Source: Caballeronia sordidicola
GTDB lineage: Bacteria > Pseudomonadota > Gammaproteobacteria > Burkholderiales > Burkholderiaceae
Length of the DNA: 64,000 nt
NCBI RefSeq assembly: GCF_002220365.1
Contig: NZ_MTHB01000046.1
Span: forward strand, 1-64,000
Reading direction: 5' to 3'
Part shown: positions 54,084-63,063 of the stretch, one piece after another
Layout: each line of letters begins with the position of its first letter
Numbering within the stretch: the stretch's first letter is position 1
Notes under the pieces: model-generated
What the model was told of the DNA's origin: nothing
The model's database searches: none
Seen by the model: only the letters and a program-made list of their open reading frames with translations
Position numbers and translations under genes: made by a program

Positions 54084-54599
54084 ATGTCCGTTTCAATGTA
54101 TCGCGCGACCGTTCCCGTTTTTATCCGTAGCCTCGACGTGCTTGCTTCCCTGCTCGATAAAGCCGCCGCTCATGCGAAAGAAAAAGGCTTGAGCGACATC
54201 GACGTAACGAGCGCCAGGCTAGCCGACGACATGCTGCCGTTCTCGGCTCAGATCCAGCGCGCAAGCGATACATCGAAGGCATCGGCGTTACGTCTGTCAG
54301 GCGTCGCCGCGCCCAGTTTCGACGATACCGAAACGACCTTCGCGGAACTGCGGGAGCGCATAGTGAAGACCACGGCGTATCTGAAAGGGATTGATGCCGC
54401 GACGTTTGGCGGGGCTGACACGCGTGTCGTCACCATCAAGCAAAAGGATTTCGAGCTGAAATTCAGCGGCGCAGAGTATCTGTTCCAGTTCGGGCTGCCG
54501 AACTTCTACTTCCATATTGTCACGGCTTACGACATCCTCCGGCACCTCGGCGTACCGGTAGGAAAGCTCGATTTTCTCGGGCCACTTCAACCGGCGTAA
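54084..54599 (+). CDS. DUF1993-family protein
   Basis: 171 residues from the ATG at 54084 with AGGAG upstream. MSVSMYRATVPVFIRSLDVL is the family opening. TFAELRERIVKTTAYLKGID and LPNFYFHIVTAYDILRHLGV are conserved blocks. The fold is a DinB-like four-helix bundle with a possible metal site; the function is not known. It is convergent with acvB. Confidence 0.88.
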   Translation: MSVSMYRATVPVFIRSLDVLASLLDKAAAHAKEKGLSDIDVTSARLADDMLPFSAQIQRASDTSKASALRLSGVAAPSFDDTETTFAELRERIVKTTAYLKGIDAATFGGADTRVVTIKQKDFELKFSGAEYLFQFGLPNFYFHIVTAYDILRHLGVPVGKLDFLGPLQPA

Positions 54600-54650
54600 C
54601 CGGTCGACGCCTGGCTTGCGCCGAGCGATTAAAGGCGACCGCCGTCCGGT

Positions 54651-55913
54651 TCAGGTCCGCGCGGCGATCTGTTTCTGCCAGCTAGTCAGGATGCGACGTG
54701 CGAGCACGTTGTAATCGCCGCCGAAGTGGTGATCCCCCGTGGTCTTCACCACTTCTATTCCGGTCTGCGTCAGCGCGGGACACAGCGTATCTTGCTCGGC
54801 CGCGCCGTAGATGCATTGAACGATCGACGGCGGCAGTTTCGCCAGTTCCGGCTGTACCTTCAACGCATTCTTGCTCGCCGGCATGCCGAGCCAGCCCGTG
54901 ACGCGAATCTGGAAATCGGCGTCGGGTGCAAAACCCATCAACGATACAAACGACACCTTCGCGCGCACCGAATCCGGCAGCCGGTTATAGGCGAACGGCA
55001 TCACGTCCGCGCCAAACGAATAGCCGATCAGCGCGACGTGCTCCGAGTGCCAGCGAGCGCTATAAGCCTGGATCACACGAGCAAGGTCGTGGCTTGTCTG
55101 CTCGGGCGTCTTCGCACTCCAGAAATAACGCAGGCTGTCGATACCGATCACCGACACCCCATCCTTCTGCAACGACTCCGCGACGGTTTTGTCGAGATCG
55201 CGCCAGCCACCGTCGCCGGAAATCACGATGGCGAGCAGGTTTGTCGGGCGCGCGGCGGGCAATTCTATGAGCGGCAAATCCGATACGTCTTCGTCGCGCA
55301 TTTGCTCAGCCTTCAGATGCGGCATGGCGAGCGCGAGCAGCGCATCAGCCTGCGAGCCACTGGCGGGCTGCGTGGTTTTATCGAAGAAACCGGGGAGGCC
55401 CTTCGCATGTGTGATGGTCGGATCGGGCGGGCACAGGTTGAAACGCGCGTCCAATTGAGAATCGGGATTCAACGCGAGCGCGCCCGCCACCGTGTTGTCC
55501 GGCGCCTGGGCGAGGATCGCCGTGGCCAGCACGCCGCCCTGCCCCGTGCCCATCAGGATGGGCGCGAAATAACGGCTGGATTGCACTTCGCGTTCGAGTT
55601 GATGGCTCACCGATTCGGCATCGCCGACCAGGTTATGGCAAGTCTCCTTCAGCAACGGCAACTTCGCCGCGTAGTGCGCCGTGTCCACGCCCACCACCAT
55701 TGCGCCGTTTTTGGCCAATGCATCGGCGGTCTGGGTATCGGCAGCAGTCCAGTTTTTATCGGAGAAAAGCACGACGAAACCGCGCATCGGTCCGGCGGGT
55801 TTCGTGAACGTCACGTCGCCATACCGGCCGCCCGGCAAGGTGCCGGCTTGGGCCATTGAAACCGATAGCAAAGACAACAAAGAAACAACCGCGAACTTCC
55901 TGAAAAATGTCAT
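54651..55913 (-). CDS. acvB: AcvB/VirJ-family periplasmic lysyl-phosphatidylglycerol hydrolase
   Basis: 420 residues; the signal peptide (FAVVSLLSLLSVSMAQA) points to the periplasm. There are two alpha/beta-hydrolase-like halves. The C-terminal half has the VISGDGGWRDLDKTVAE oxyanion region, the nucleophile elbow ALIGYSFGADVMPFAYNR and a late histidine in TGDHHFGGDY. The N-terminal half has a degenerate elbow (MGTGQGGVLA). The start overlaps the mprF stop by 4 nt (ATGA). In Agrobacterium and Rhizobium, AcvB/AtvA next to LpiA hydrolyses lysyl-PG, which supports the same role here. Confidence 0.93.
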   Translation of the reverse strand: MTFFRKFAVVSLLSLLSVSMAQAGTLPGGRYGDVTFTKPAGPMRGFVVLFSDKNWTAADTQTADALAKNGAMVVGVDTAHYAAKLPLLKETCHNLVGDAESVSHQLEREVQSSRYFAPILMGTGQGGVLATAILAQAPDNTVAGALALNPDSQLDARFNLCPPDPTITHAKGLPGFFDKTTQPASGSQADALLALAMPHLKAEQMRDEDVSDLPLIELPAARPTNLLAIVISGDGGWRDLDKTVAESLQKDGVSVIGIDSLRYFWSAKTPEQTSHDLARVIQAYSARWHSEHVALIGYSFGADVMPFAYNRLPDSVRAKVSFVSLMGFAPDADFQIRVTGWLGMPASKNALKVQPELAKLPPSIVQCIYGAAEQDTLCPALTQTGIEVVKTTGDHHFGGDYNVLARRILTSWQKQIAART

Positions 55914-58504
55914 GACCGCCAGCCTCCCGCCAGCAACGAGAGATCTGCGAGCGTGAAAAACACGCCGACCGAGCCGGATGCCGCCAGATAGCGCGGCTCC
56001 CAACGCGGCTGGAACTTGCTCTTGAAACCGCGCAAGCCCCGGAAATTATAGAAACGCCCGCCGAACCGCCAGACCAACCCAGCCAGCCGATGCCACGGAG
56101 AAGCAAGCGGTGTCGGCTGCATGCCGGACAAGGGCGCAATGCCCAGGCTCAAGGTCTGGAACCCGGCCTGCTTCAAATGGAGCGCGAGCTTCGTGAACAA
56201 ATACTCCATTGCGTACGGCGACGCGTCAGGCTGATGCCGCATCACGCCGACCGTGGCCTCGGTGTTCAGATCGGTCGTCATGAAAGTGACGAACGCCACC
56301 GGCTTGCCTTCCTGGCGCACCAGCAACACGGACTGCGCGGCGAGGTAATCGTCGGTGAACGCCGCGACCGAGAAGCTCTTTTCGCGCGCCTCGCGGCTTC
56401 CAAGCCAGGCATCGGAAATCTCGCGCAGGATCGGCATGCATTCAGGAACGCGTGGGGAATCGATGACTTCCACGTCGAAACCGTCGCGTTCGCCACGCTT
56501 CAGCGCGTAGCGCAAATGGGCGCGATGCGAGCCCTTCAGGTCGAAATCCTCCAGAACGACGTGGGCTTCCTCGCCGAGTTTCATCAGCGTAAGACCAGCA
56601 TCGAGGTACAGCGGCAACGCGTCGGCGCGAACCTGGTAGAACGCGGCGCGGCCATTGTGCGCATGCGCCATTTCCACGAACCGGCGGATCAGTTCCGCCC
56701 ATTCGCGGCGCGGCCCGACCGGATCGTGCAGCGCCGCCCAGGTGCGGCCGTGTTTCGCGTACATCAGGAACGCCTCGCGCGAGGTCGAGAACAGGAAACT
56801 CTTGTCGCCCATCATCGCGAGGCCGGCGTCGCTGCGCTCCTGCGCGCGGAAAATGCGCGCGGCATCGAGCAGATCTTGCGGCGCGGGCTTTTCGAACCGG
56901 CCGGCCGCCGGGCGCAGCAACTGCCACACGGCGAACAGCGCGGCGGACAAGCCCGCCGCAAGCGTCGCGCGCAATGCGCGCGGCGCGCGTTCGTCGAAGG
57001 CGAATTGCCACCAGAGGTCGCGGCTGTAATTGACATCGCGAAAAGCGAACAACATGATCCAGACCGCCAGCCCGATCACGATCGCAACCGACACCAGCCA
57101 ACTCACCGTGAACTGCTCGGCGAGCAGCGACGAGCGCCGGTTAAAGCGGTCGCGGGTCGCCAGCAGCAACGCGATCAGCAGCGCGAGCACGCCCGTTTCG
57201 ACAAACGCCAGGCCTTTGGCCATCGACAGCGCCAGGTTGGCCACCGCGAGCGCGATGGCGAGCCACCAGGCGGCGTCAAGCCGGCGCAGCAAACCGCGCG
57301 CAACGAACAGCAGAACCACGCCCAGCACGCTACCCAGCAGTTGCGAGCTTTCGAGCACCCACAGCGGCAGTACGGCTTGCAGCACCGCGATGCGTTTGCC
57401 GAACGCGGGCGTTGCACCGGAAATCACAAGCATGCCGCCGACCACGAAGGTCACCACGCTGAGGAACACCGGAGCAAGCTGCGACACATTCGATGGATTC
57501 AGAAACGCGAAGCGTCCTTTCAACGCCCGGCCTTCGAACGCTGCCAGCACAAACGTGGCCGCGATCAGCGGCAGGCCGAAATAGATCGCGCGATACGCCA
57601 GCAGCGCCGCCAGCATCTCGGGCGTTTTCACGCTATCGCCGAGCGCGAACACCATCGCTGCCTCGAACACGCCGACGCCACCGGGCGTGTGGCCGATCAT
57701 GCCGAGCAGCATGGCAGCGGAGAACACCGTGAGGAATTCGCCGAAGCCGACCTGGGCGTGCGGCAATACGGCCCACAGCGCGAGCGCGGCGGCGCATACG
57801 TCAAGCGCGGCGAGCAGGAGTTGCGCAACCAGGTCGCGGCGCGCCGGAATGGTGAAGGCGAGCCAGCTCCAGCGCGTTTCCAGGGTTCGGGAGGTGGTGC
57901 GGCACAGCACGATCATCGCCGCAAATCCGGCCAGGACCGCGCCGCCGCTGACTCGCAGGATATCCGGCGATGCGTGCAGCATGGCGGCCAGGGTATCGGC
58001 GGCGCACACCATGCCGATCGCCGTCATCAGCACCAGGGCGAGCGCCAGCGTCACGCTCGTGAACACCGTCAGGCGGCCGACCTGCGCGGGCGTGACGCCC
58101 GCGACGCCGTACACGCGGCAGCGCACGGCGCCGCCGGTCAGCGCGCCGAAACCGGTAGCGTTACCGAGCGCGGAGGCGACCGTCGCCCCGACCCACAGCA
58201 CGGAACGGGGCACTTTGACGTCGAGGTAGCGCAGGCCCACGGCATCCCGGCCGGCCAACGCCACGTAACTCAGCACGGTAGCGGCAAGTGCCCCGGCCCA
58301 CGCCTCGAAGCGAAGCGCGCGTAATTGGTGAACGACCGTTTTATAGTCGACAGCGTGCGACAGATGCTGGAAAACCACCAGCAGCAACGCGCACACAACC
58401 AGCGCGAGAACTGGCGCGGTGAAACGCTGCAATCGCCACGCTTTCGGCAAACGAAGCAGCGATTCCAGCAAACGGACTGAACTGACACTAATTCTGCGAG
58501 ACAT
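55910..58504 (-). CDS. mprF: Lysyl-phosphatidylglycerol synthase/flippase MprF (LpiA)
   Basis: 864 residues. The N-terminal ~540 hold about 14 helices forming the flippase, with VGATVASALGNATGFGALTG and HTPGGVGVFEAAMVFALGDS as diagnostic segments. The C-terminal ~310 residues are the synthase domain (DUF2156): MGDKSFLFSTSREAFLMYAK, WAALHDPVGPRREWAEL, HLRYALKRGERDGF and LYNF-like RFYNFRGLRGFKSKFQPRWE. It transfers Lys from Lys-tRNA to phosphatidylglycerol and flips the product, raising resistance to cationic peptides and acid. It is coupled to acvB. Confidence 0.95.
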   Translation of the reverse strand: MSRRISVSSVRLLESLLRLPKAWRLQRFTAPVLALVVCALLLVVFQHLSHAVDYKTVVHQLRALRFEAWAGALAATVLSYVALAGRDAVGLRYLDVKVPRSVLWVGATVASALGNATGFGALTGGAVRCRVYGVAGVTPAQVGRLTVFTSVTLALALVLMTAIGMVCAADTLAAMLHASPDILRVSGGAVLAGFAAMIVLCRTTSRTLETRWSWLAFTIPARRDLVAQLLLAALDVCAAALALWAVLPHAQVGFGEFLTVFSAAMLLGMIGHTPGGVGVFEAAMVFALGDSVKTPEMLAALLAYRAIYFGLPLIAATFVLAAFEGRALKGRFAFLNPSNVSQLAPVFLSVVTFVVGGMLVISGATPAFGKRIAVLQAVLPLWVLESSQLLGSVLGVVLLFVARGLLRRLDAAWWLAIALAVANLALSMAKGLAFVETGVLALLIALLLATRDRFNRRSSLLAEQFTVSWLVSVAIVIGLAVWIMLFAFRDVNYSRDLWWQFAFDERAPRALRATLAAGLSAALFAVWQLLRPAAGRFEKPAPQDLLDAARIFRAQERSDAGLAMMGDKSFLFSTSREAFLMYAKHGRTWAALHDPVGPRREWAELIRRFVEMAHAHNGRAAFYQVRADALPLYLDAGLTLMKLGEEAHVVLEDFDLKGSHRAHLRYALKRGERDGFDVEVIDSPRVPECMPILREISDAWLGSREAREKSFSVAAFTDDYLAAQSVLLVRQEGKPVAFVTFMTTDLNTEATVGVMRHQPDASPYAMEYLFTKLALHLKQAGFQTLSLGIAPLSGMQPTPLASPWHRLAGLVWRFGGRFYNFRGLRGFKSKFQPRWEPRYLAASGSVGVFFTLADLSLLAGGWRS

Positions 58505-58850
58505 GCGGATTACCGGACTTGCTTCAACGCCTTCTGGCCTTGCGGCTTGTTGGCGTTTTGTTGGTTCTTGGTTCTGGCGGCCAAATGCCGGACCGTTGCG
58601 CGTCTATCCGGCGCCCATTCAGATTTCAAAACCCTGAATAGAACGTTACGGTTAGCAACGGCTGTATAACGGCCTAGGTTGACGGGACTTAAGAAAAGTG
58701 TGGGAGTCTATGCCGTTCGGACGAGTCCAGCAGTGGTTTTGTGCCCGTTCAGGTCGTTTTCTTCACACCTGATCGGGCGAGCGGTTAGGATCTTGGCTCC
58801 GGTGCCCGCCTTCGGGCGCCGCATTTATCATCGATAAAAGGTTCTACCGT
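58505..58850. other. 346-bp gene-free stretch upstream of mprF and a lipoprotein gene
   Basis: The divergent control region of mprF (left) and the lipoprotein at 58851. A hairpin GGTGCCCG/CGGGCGCC with one G-T pair (58801-58820) lies just before the lipoprotein ribosome site. Nothing else distinctive was seen. Confidence 0.6.
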
Positions 58851-59213
58851 ATGAAAACGCAACGCCTCGCCGCCGCTGTGACCTTCGCCTTCTCCTTCGC
58901 CGTCCTCGCCTTGAGCGCCTGCGCGACCCAATACGATTCGTTGATCAAGACGGTGCCGGTCGGCTCGGGAACGTCGCACCTCACCGCGCTGCCGTTCGTT
59001 GCATGCGTGAAGGCGAAATGGGCCACACGGCCGCTGAAGATCAGCGAATACTCGCCGAACGCGGACGGCGACGTGATAGCCGTACACGGCGCGAATGGGC
59101 AGACCATGTTGCTGATCGATGCGGAACCGTCGGCGAACGGCACGGGATATACGATATACGGCGATATCGTAAGCGCGTCAGCCTACGTGGCCGACGCCCA
59201 CAAATGCGACTAA
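58851..59213 (+). CDS. Small lipoprotein of unknown function
   Basis: 120 residues. The signal MKTQRLAAAVTFAFSFAVLA ends in lipobox L21-S-A-C24. The mature domain of about 97 residues has two further cysteines (FVACVKAKW and the C-terminal HKCD) that may pair, and an alternating strand pattern (KISEYSPNADGDVIAVHG). There is no recognised family. It ends 16 bp from the convergent lipoprotein gene. Confidence 0.75.
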   Translation: MKTQRLAAAVTFAFSFAVLALSACATQYDSLIKTVPVGSGTSHLTALPFVACVKAKWATRPLKISEYSPNADGDVIAVHGANGQTMLLIDAEPSANGTGYTIYGDIVSASAYVADAHKCD

Positions 59214-59229
59214 ACGTCGCACCGAAGGA

Positions 59230-59772
59230 TCAGCTCGCGCCGGCCTTCAGATCGGTGTAAGCCCGGTGCGTACCCACGATGCGCCCAATCAGATAACCAT
59301 CCGACGCGCACGCATTCACCCGCTGGTCGCCGTTCCACACGATTTTGTACTGCTCGTCCTGCAAACGGATGGCTGAGGGATCGAACTGGGGCTGGGGCGC
59401 GCCGGCAGTCTTGCCGCCTTCGCGGGCCTGCTCCATCACGAGGCGATTCCACGTGTAGGCATAACCGTATTGGACACCGTCGGCGAAGGCGTCGAGATCA
59501 CATACCTGCTTGGGTGGCGTAATGGCGACATCGGTTCGGTAGCCGGTGGGACCACCTACTTCAATGCTTTGCGCGACGGGCGCGCCGGAAGAATCGACCT
59601 GGGCGGACCGTCTCGGGCGGGGTTGCGGTTTGGCCGCCGCCTGCACGGGGGCGGACGCAGGCAGCGCGCTGCTGGCGCTACCGTCCGGAGGCAAGGGCGC
59701 ACAGGCGCCAAAAACAAGAATCGATGCGGCGAGGCAAACGCCTAGAACCTTCAGATGGGTGGTGAAAATCAC
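59230..59772 (-). CDS. Lipoprotein with Pro-rich linker, unknown function
   Basis: 180 residues. The signal VLGVCLAASILVFGAC includes lipobox FGAC at about residues 21-24. A Pro/Ala/Arg-rich linker follows. The C-terminal domain (CDLDAFADGVQYGYAYTWNR; YKIVWNGDQRVNACASDGYL) has two cysteines and begins with a helix. The pattern CD-x-DAFA..G...G is seen in DUF2799-like lipoproteins, but I do not assign it firmly. Confidence 0.75.
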   Translation of the reverse strand: MIFTTHLKVLGVCLAASILVFGACAPLPPDGSASSALPASAPVQAAAKPQPRPRRSAQVDSSGAPVAQSIEVGGPTGYRTDVAITPPKQVCDLDAFADGVQYGYAYTWNRLVMEQAREGGKTAGAPQPQFDPSAIRLQDEQYKIVWNGDQRVNACASDGYLIGRIVGTHRAYTDLKAGAS

Positions 59773-59961
59773 GCTTTTGCTGTCCGTCTCAAAATAAACC
59801 GAGCACTACCTTAACATTTTGAGATGCCGACGGAGATTGTGTGGCGTTTGGGAAAGATACTCAACGGCGACGCGTCCACGAAAAACAAAGGTCGTGTCGC
59901 ACCTAGATGCGGCGCGGAGATAGAGAACTGAGAAACGGAACGGCCCCGATTCGCTTAACGA

Positions 59962-59994
59962 AAAGGCCGCCTTGCGCGAGGCAAAGCGGCCTTT
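59962..59994 (-). terminator. Terminator of the ABC-importer operon
   Basis: AAAGGCCGC (59962-59970) pairs with GCGGCCTTT (59986-59994), with an inner TTGC/GCAA stem. On the minus strand it is followed by TTCGTT. It lies 45 bp after the ATPase stop. Confidence 0.75.
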
Positions 59995-60038
59995 CGAACT
60001 GACGCCCGTTGTCGGAAGTCGCTCCAACTAGCCAACGC

Positions 60039-61106
60039 TCAAGCCCCCTCCTCCAGCACCAGCAAATTCTCATGCGAGAACCCGAGCGCCACGGGTTGTC
60101 CGCGTTCCGGCAAGCGCCGGTTCGGGTCGTTGAATACATCGAGCGAAATCACGGACTGATCCACGCGTGTCCTGATCCGCACTACTGCGCCGAGGAAATT
60201 GACTTCCTCCACGGTTGCCGCGAGCGTATTGCGCCCGTTCGCCGGCGCTTCCAGCACAATTGCTTCCGGACGCACAGCGAGCATCCGCTGCTTGCCGGCA
60301 TCGGAGGAATTGAGCGCGTGCGAGGTCCGCAATTCCTGGCCCCCGACCACGATCTTCCCGCTTGCCGGATCCACCACCTGCCCCGACAACAGGTTCAACG
60401 TTCCGACAAACGACGCCACGAACCGCGTACGCGGAAAGTTATAAATTTCCGATGGCGTGCCGATCTGCTCCACGCGCCCCTCGTTCATTACCACGATACG
60501 GTCGGAAATCGACAGCGCCTCTTCCTGATCGTGCGTCACGAAAATCGACGTAATGCCGAGTTCGCGCTGCAAGTTGCGAATATCCTCGCGCAATGAGACA
60601 CGAATCTTGGCATCGAGGGCGGACAGCGGTTCGTCAAGCAGCAGTACCTGCGGTTTGTTGGAAAGAGCGCGCGCAAGCGCCACCCGTTGCTGCTGGCCAC
60701 CGGACATCTGCCACGGATACCGCTCAGCCAGGTGAGGCAGCTTGATCAGCTCCAGCATTTCCTTCACCCGCGCCTTGATCTCGGTCTGCGGCCGTCCCAA
60801 CACCTTCAGCCCAAAGCCGATGTTGTCCGCCACCGTCATGTTCGGAAACAGCGCGTACGACTGGAACACCATGCCCACCTTGCGTTGGCGCGTGCGCACG
60901 TGGGTGACGTCACGCCCGGCAAGCTTGATCGTGCCGCGTGTGGGCGTTTCGAAGCCGGCGATCATGCGCAGCACCGTCGTCTTGCCGCAACCCGACGGCC
61001 CAAGGAAGGTGATGAATTCGCCGCGCTCGATTTGCATATCGAACTGATGCAGCACGGTGTTCGTGCCGAACGTCTTGGAAAGGTTTTCGATCTCGAGAAG
61101 TGCCAT
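60039..61106 (-). CDS. ABC importer ATP-binding protein (PotA/PhnT type)
   Basis: 355 residues from the ATG at 61106. Walker A is FLGPSGCGKTTVLRMIAG, the Q-loop is in MVFQSYALFPNMTVADNIGF, and the signature is HLAERYPWQMSGGQQQRVAL. Walker B is KPQVLLLDEPLSALDAKIR and the H-loop is FVTHDQEEALS. A C-terminal TOBE domain follows (VVDPASGKIVVGGQEL; RMLAVRPEAIVLEAP). It is last in the order SBP-permease-permease-ATPase. Similar cassettes import spermidine/putrescine, 2-aminoethylphosphonate or ferric iron, and the substrate is undecided. Confidence 0.92.
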   Translation of the reverse strand: MALLEIENLSKTFGTNTVLHQFDMQIERGEFITFLGPSGCGKTTVLRMIAGFETPTRGTIKLAGRDVTHVRTRQRKVGMVFQSYALFPNMTVADNIGFGLKVLGRPQTEIKARVKEMLELIKLPHLAERYPWQMSGGQQQRVALARALSNKPQVLLLDEPLSALDAKIRVSLREDIRNLQRELGITSIFVTHDQEEALSISDRIVVMNEGRVEQIGTPSEIYNFPRTRFVASFVGTLNLLSGQVVDPASGKIVVGGQELRTSHALNSSDAGKQRMLAVRPEAIVLEAPANGRNTLAATVEEVNFLGAVVRIRTRVDQSVISLDVFNDPNRRLPERGQPVALGFSHENLLVLEEGA

Positions 61107-61120
61107 GACAAGCCTGCCCT

Positions 61121-61966
61121 TTAAATTTTTTGTCCGGCGAGAGCGCGCGCCGAGCCGAAGACCTGAATAAGCCCCATCGAGGCCCACGTAATAGCAAACG
61201 CGATGATCGCGAGCGCCGAAGGTTCATACGCCCGGTTCGCGCCGATCAACTGCAAATACGGTCCGAACGCCGGACGGTTGAGCAAGCTCGCCAACGTGAA
61301 TTCGCCGATCACCACCGCGAACGTCAGGAATGCGCCCGACAGGATCCCGGAACGCACGTTCGGGAAGATGATCTTGAAGAGGATGGTCGGCCAGTTCGCG
61401 CCCAGGCATTCGGCAGCTTCGGTCAGCGAGCGGACATCGACGGCGCGCAAGCCCGCATCCACCGAGCGGTACATGTAGGGCAAACACAACGTGACATACC
61501 CGCAGATCAGCAGGAAATCGGTCGCGCGCTCGTTGCCGGTGAGCGGCAAGAACGAACTGCTGTTGTAGATATGCAGATAGCCGAACACGATCACGATGGC
61601 CGGTATCACCAGCGGCAGCAGCGTGATGAACTCGATCAGCGGGCGCAGCTTCGGCAGGCGCAACTGCACCCAGTAGGCGGTCGGGACAACGAGCAACACC
61701 CCAAGCACGATGGCGAACACGCCCATCATGATGGAGTAGCCGAACGACGCCTGGAAATGCGGATCGGTGAGCACGACACGGTAGGCATCGAAGCTGTATT
61801 CACCGCGACGCATCTTCAGGCTGAAATCCACGGTTGCGGCCAGCGGCAGCAGGAAGTACAGCGCGCCGATGACCATGGCGATCCACGCGCCCGCCCGCGT
61901 CTGGGCCCGGACCTTGTTGTCCGGCGTGGGCGTCGGGGAGGGAGTGACTGTGGTGACGGTGCTCAT
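61121..61966 (-). CDS. ABC importer permease 2
   Basis: A 281-residue BPD_transp_1 permease with six helices after a Pro/Thr-rich N terminus. The EAA loop is SLTEAAECLGANWPTILFKI, then FPNVRSGILSGAFLTFAVVI. It pairs with permease 1 (its start overlaps the permease-1 stop by 4 nt) and ends 14 bp before the ATPase gene. Confidence 0.92.
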   Translation of the reverse strand: MSTVTTVTPSPTPTPDNKVRAQTRAGAWIAMVIGALYFLLPLAATVDFSLKMRRGEYSFDAYRVVLTDPHFQASFGYSIMMGVFAIVLGVLLVVPTAYWVQLRLPKLRPLIEFITLLPLVIPAIVIVFGYLHIYNSSSFLPLTGNERATDFLLICGYVTLCLPYMYRSVDAGLRAVDVRSLTEAAECLGANWPTILFKIIFPNVRSGILSGAFLTFAVVIGEFTLASLLNRPAFGPYLQLIGANRAYEPSALAIIAFAITWASMGLIQVFGSARALAGQKI

Positions 61967-62910
61967 CGACGGCCCCTTTCAGCGCGTGAGCGCAACCAGA
62001 TATAACCGCCGTTCGACAAGCCGGTCACAAGGACCATGCCGAGGGCGAGCGCATAACCGAGATTTTCGTTGTGCAGCACGTCGCCGCGAATCTGCGCGTA
62101 CAGCACGATCGGCACGATATTGAGCGAACTGCCCGTGAGCGCATAAGCCGTTGCCACCGCACCGAACGCATTGGCGAACAGCAGCAGCGTGGCGCCGAGC
62201 ACGCTCGGCCAGAGCACCGGCAACGCGACAAACATCCAGTAGTGGTAAGCACTGCCGCCCAGACAATCGCAGGCTTCGCGCCACTCGCGCTTCAGGCCGT
62301 CGAGCGCGGGCGTGATGATGAGAACCATCAGCGGAATCTGGAAGTACAGGTAGGTCAGCGTCAACCCCGTGAAGCTCAGCACGCTGAAGCCCGTAGAATA
62401 CAGGTTGATGCCGACATACTTCTTCAGCAGCACCGTGACGAGGCCGACCCGCCCGAGCGTGCAGATGAACGCGAACGCGAGCGGCACGCCCGCGAAGTTC
62501 GACGCCACGCCGGAGAATGTCATCAGGGTCGGGCGAATCCACACAGGCAGCTTGCCCTGCACGGCGGCCCAGGCCAGCAGGAGCCCGAGCACGCCACCGC
62601 CCAGTGCCGATGCAGCGCTGACCTTGAAGCTGATCCAGTACGCGTCGAGCACGCTCGGCTGAAGCAATTGGCGAAAATTCTCAAGCGTGAAATGGCCCTG
62701 CGGGTCCTGGAACGCACCGACCATCAACCATGCGGTCGGCAGCAGCAGGAACAAGACCGCAAACGCGAAAAACGGTAAGACGCCGAGATAATTCCACGCG
62801 GGCGACACGCGTCGCGCCGCCTTCATGCCGGGACCGAGCGACGGGTTCGACTTTTCCTCGCGCTCCTCATGTCCGGACATGGGCGAGGCGATCTTCGATG
62901 AAGTGCTCAT
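61963..62910 (-). CDS. ABC importer permease 1
   Basis: 315 residues from the ATG at 62910 with a charged cytoplasmic leader (SGHEEREEKSNPSLGPG). Helices begin at YLGVLPFFAFAVLFLLLP. The EAA loop is REACDCLGGSAYHYWMFVAL, then PVLWPSVLGATLLLFANAFG. Type I importer permease. About 149 bp separate it from the binding-protein gene upstream, with an attenuator-like hairpin between. Confidence 0.92.
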   Translation of the reverse strand: MSTSSKIASPMSGHEEREEKSNPSLGPGMKAARRVSPAWNYLGVLPFFAFAVLFLLLPTAWLMVGAFQDPQGHFTLENFRQLLQPSVLDAYWISFKVSAASALGGGVLGLLLAWAAVQGKLPVWIRPTLMTFSGVASNFAGVPLAFAFICTLGRVGLVTVLLKKYVGINLYSTGFSVLSFTGLTLTYLYFQIPLMVLIITPALDGLKREWREACDCLGGSAYHYWMFVALPVLWPSVLGATLLLFANAFGAVATAYALTGSSLNIVPIVLYAQIRGDVLHNENLGYALALGMVLVTGLSNGGYIWLRSRAERGRR

Positions 62911-62968
62911 GATGTCGCTCTTGACTGACAGGCCGCGCTCGGGACCAGGCACAAAGCGCGAGCCGGAA

Positions 62969-62997
62969 GGGTAGCCGGACCTCAAGTCCGGCTACCC
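62969..62997. promoter_or_regulatory. Intercistronic hairpin between binding-protein and permease genes
   Basis: GGGTAGCCGGAC (62969-62980) and GTCCGGCTACCC (62986-62997) are perfect 12-bp arms around a 5-nt loop, with no T-run. Such hairpins after a solute-binding-protein gene typically block 3' decay and raise its expression over the permeases. Confidence 0.65.
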
Positions 62998-62998
62998 G

Positions 62999-63063
62999 TG
63001 CACTACGATACTTCGTGTGACTACTGCAGGTGACTACGTCATGTAATCACATCAAGCAGTTAC
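62999..63063 (-). repeat. Degenerate 13-bp x5 array starting at the binding-protein stop codon
   Basis: Minus-strand units in order: GTAACTGCTTGAT, GTGATTACATGAC, GTAGTCACCTGCA, GTAGTCACACGAA, GTATCGTAGTGCA. Unit 1 contains the TAA stop; later units carry TGA and TAG in shifted frames. The hairpin at 62969-62997 follows immediately. Confidence 0.7.

Noticed and set aside
56090-58324. A 744-codon open frame on the + strand opposite mprF
   Set aside because: High-GC antisense shadow: Arg/His/Gln-rich with no domain, while the minus strand encodes a full MprF.
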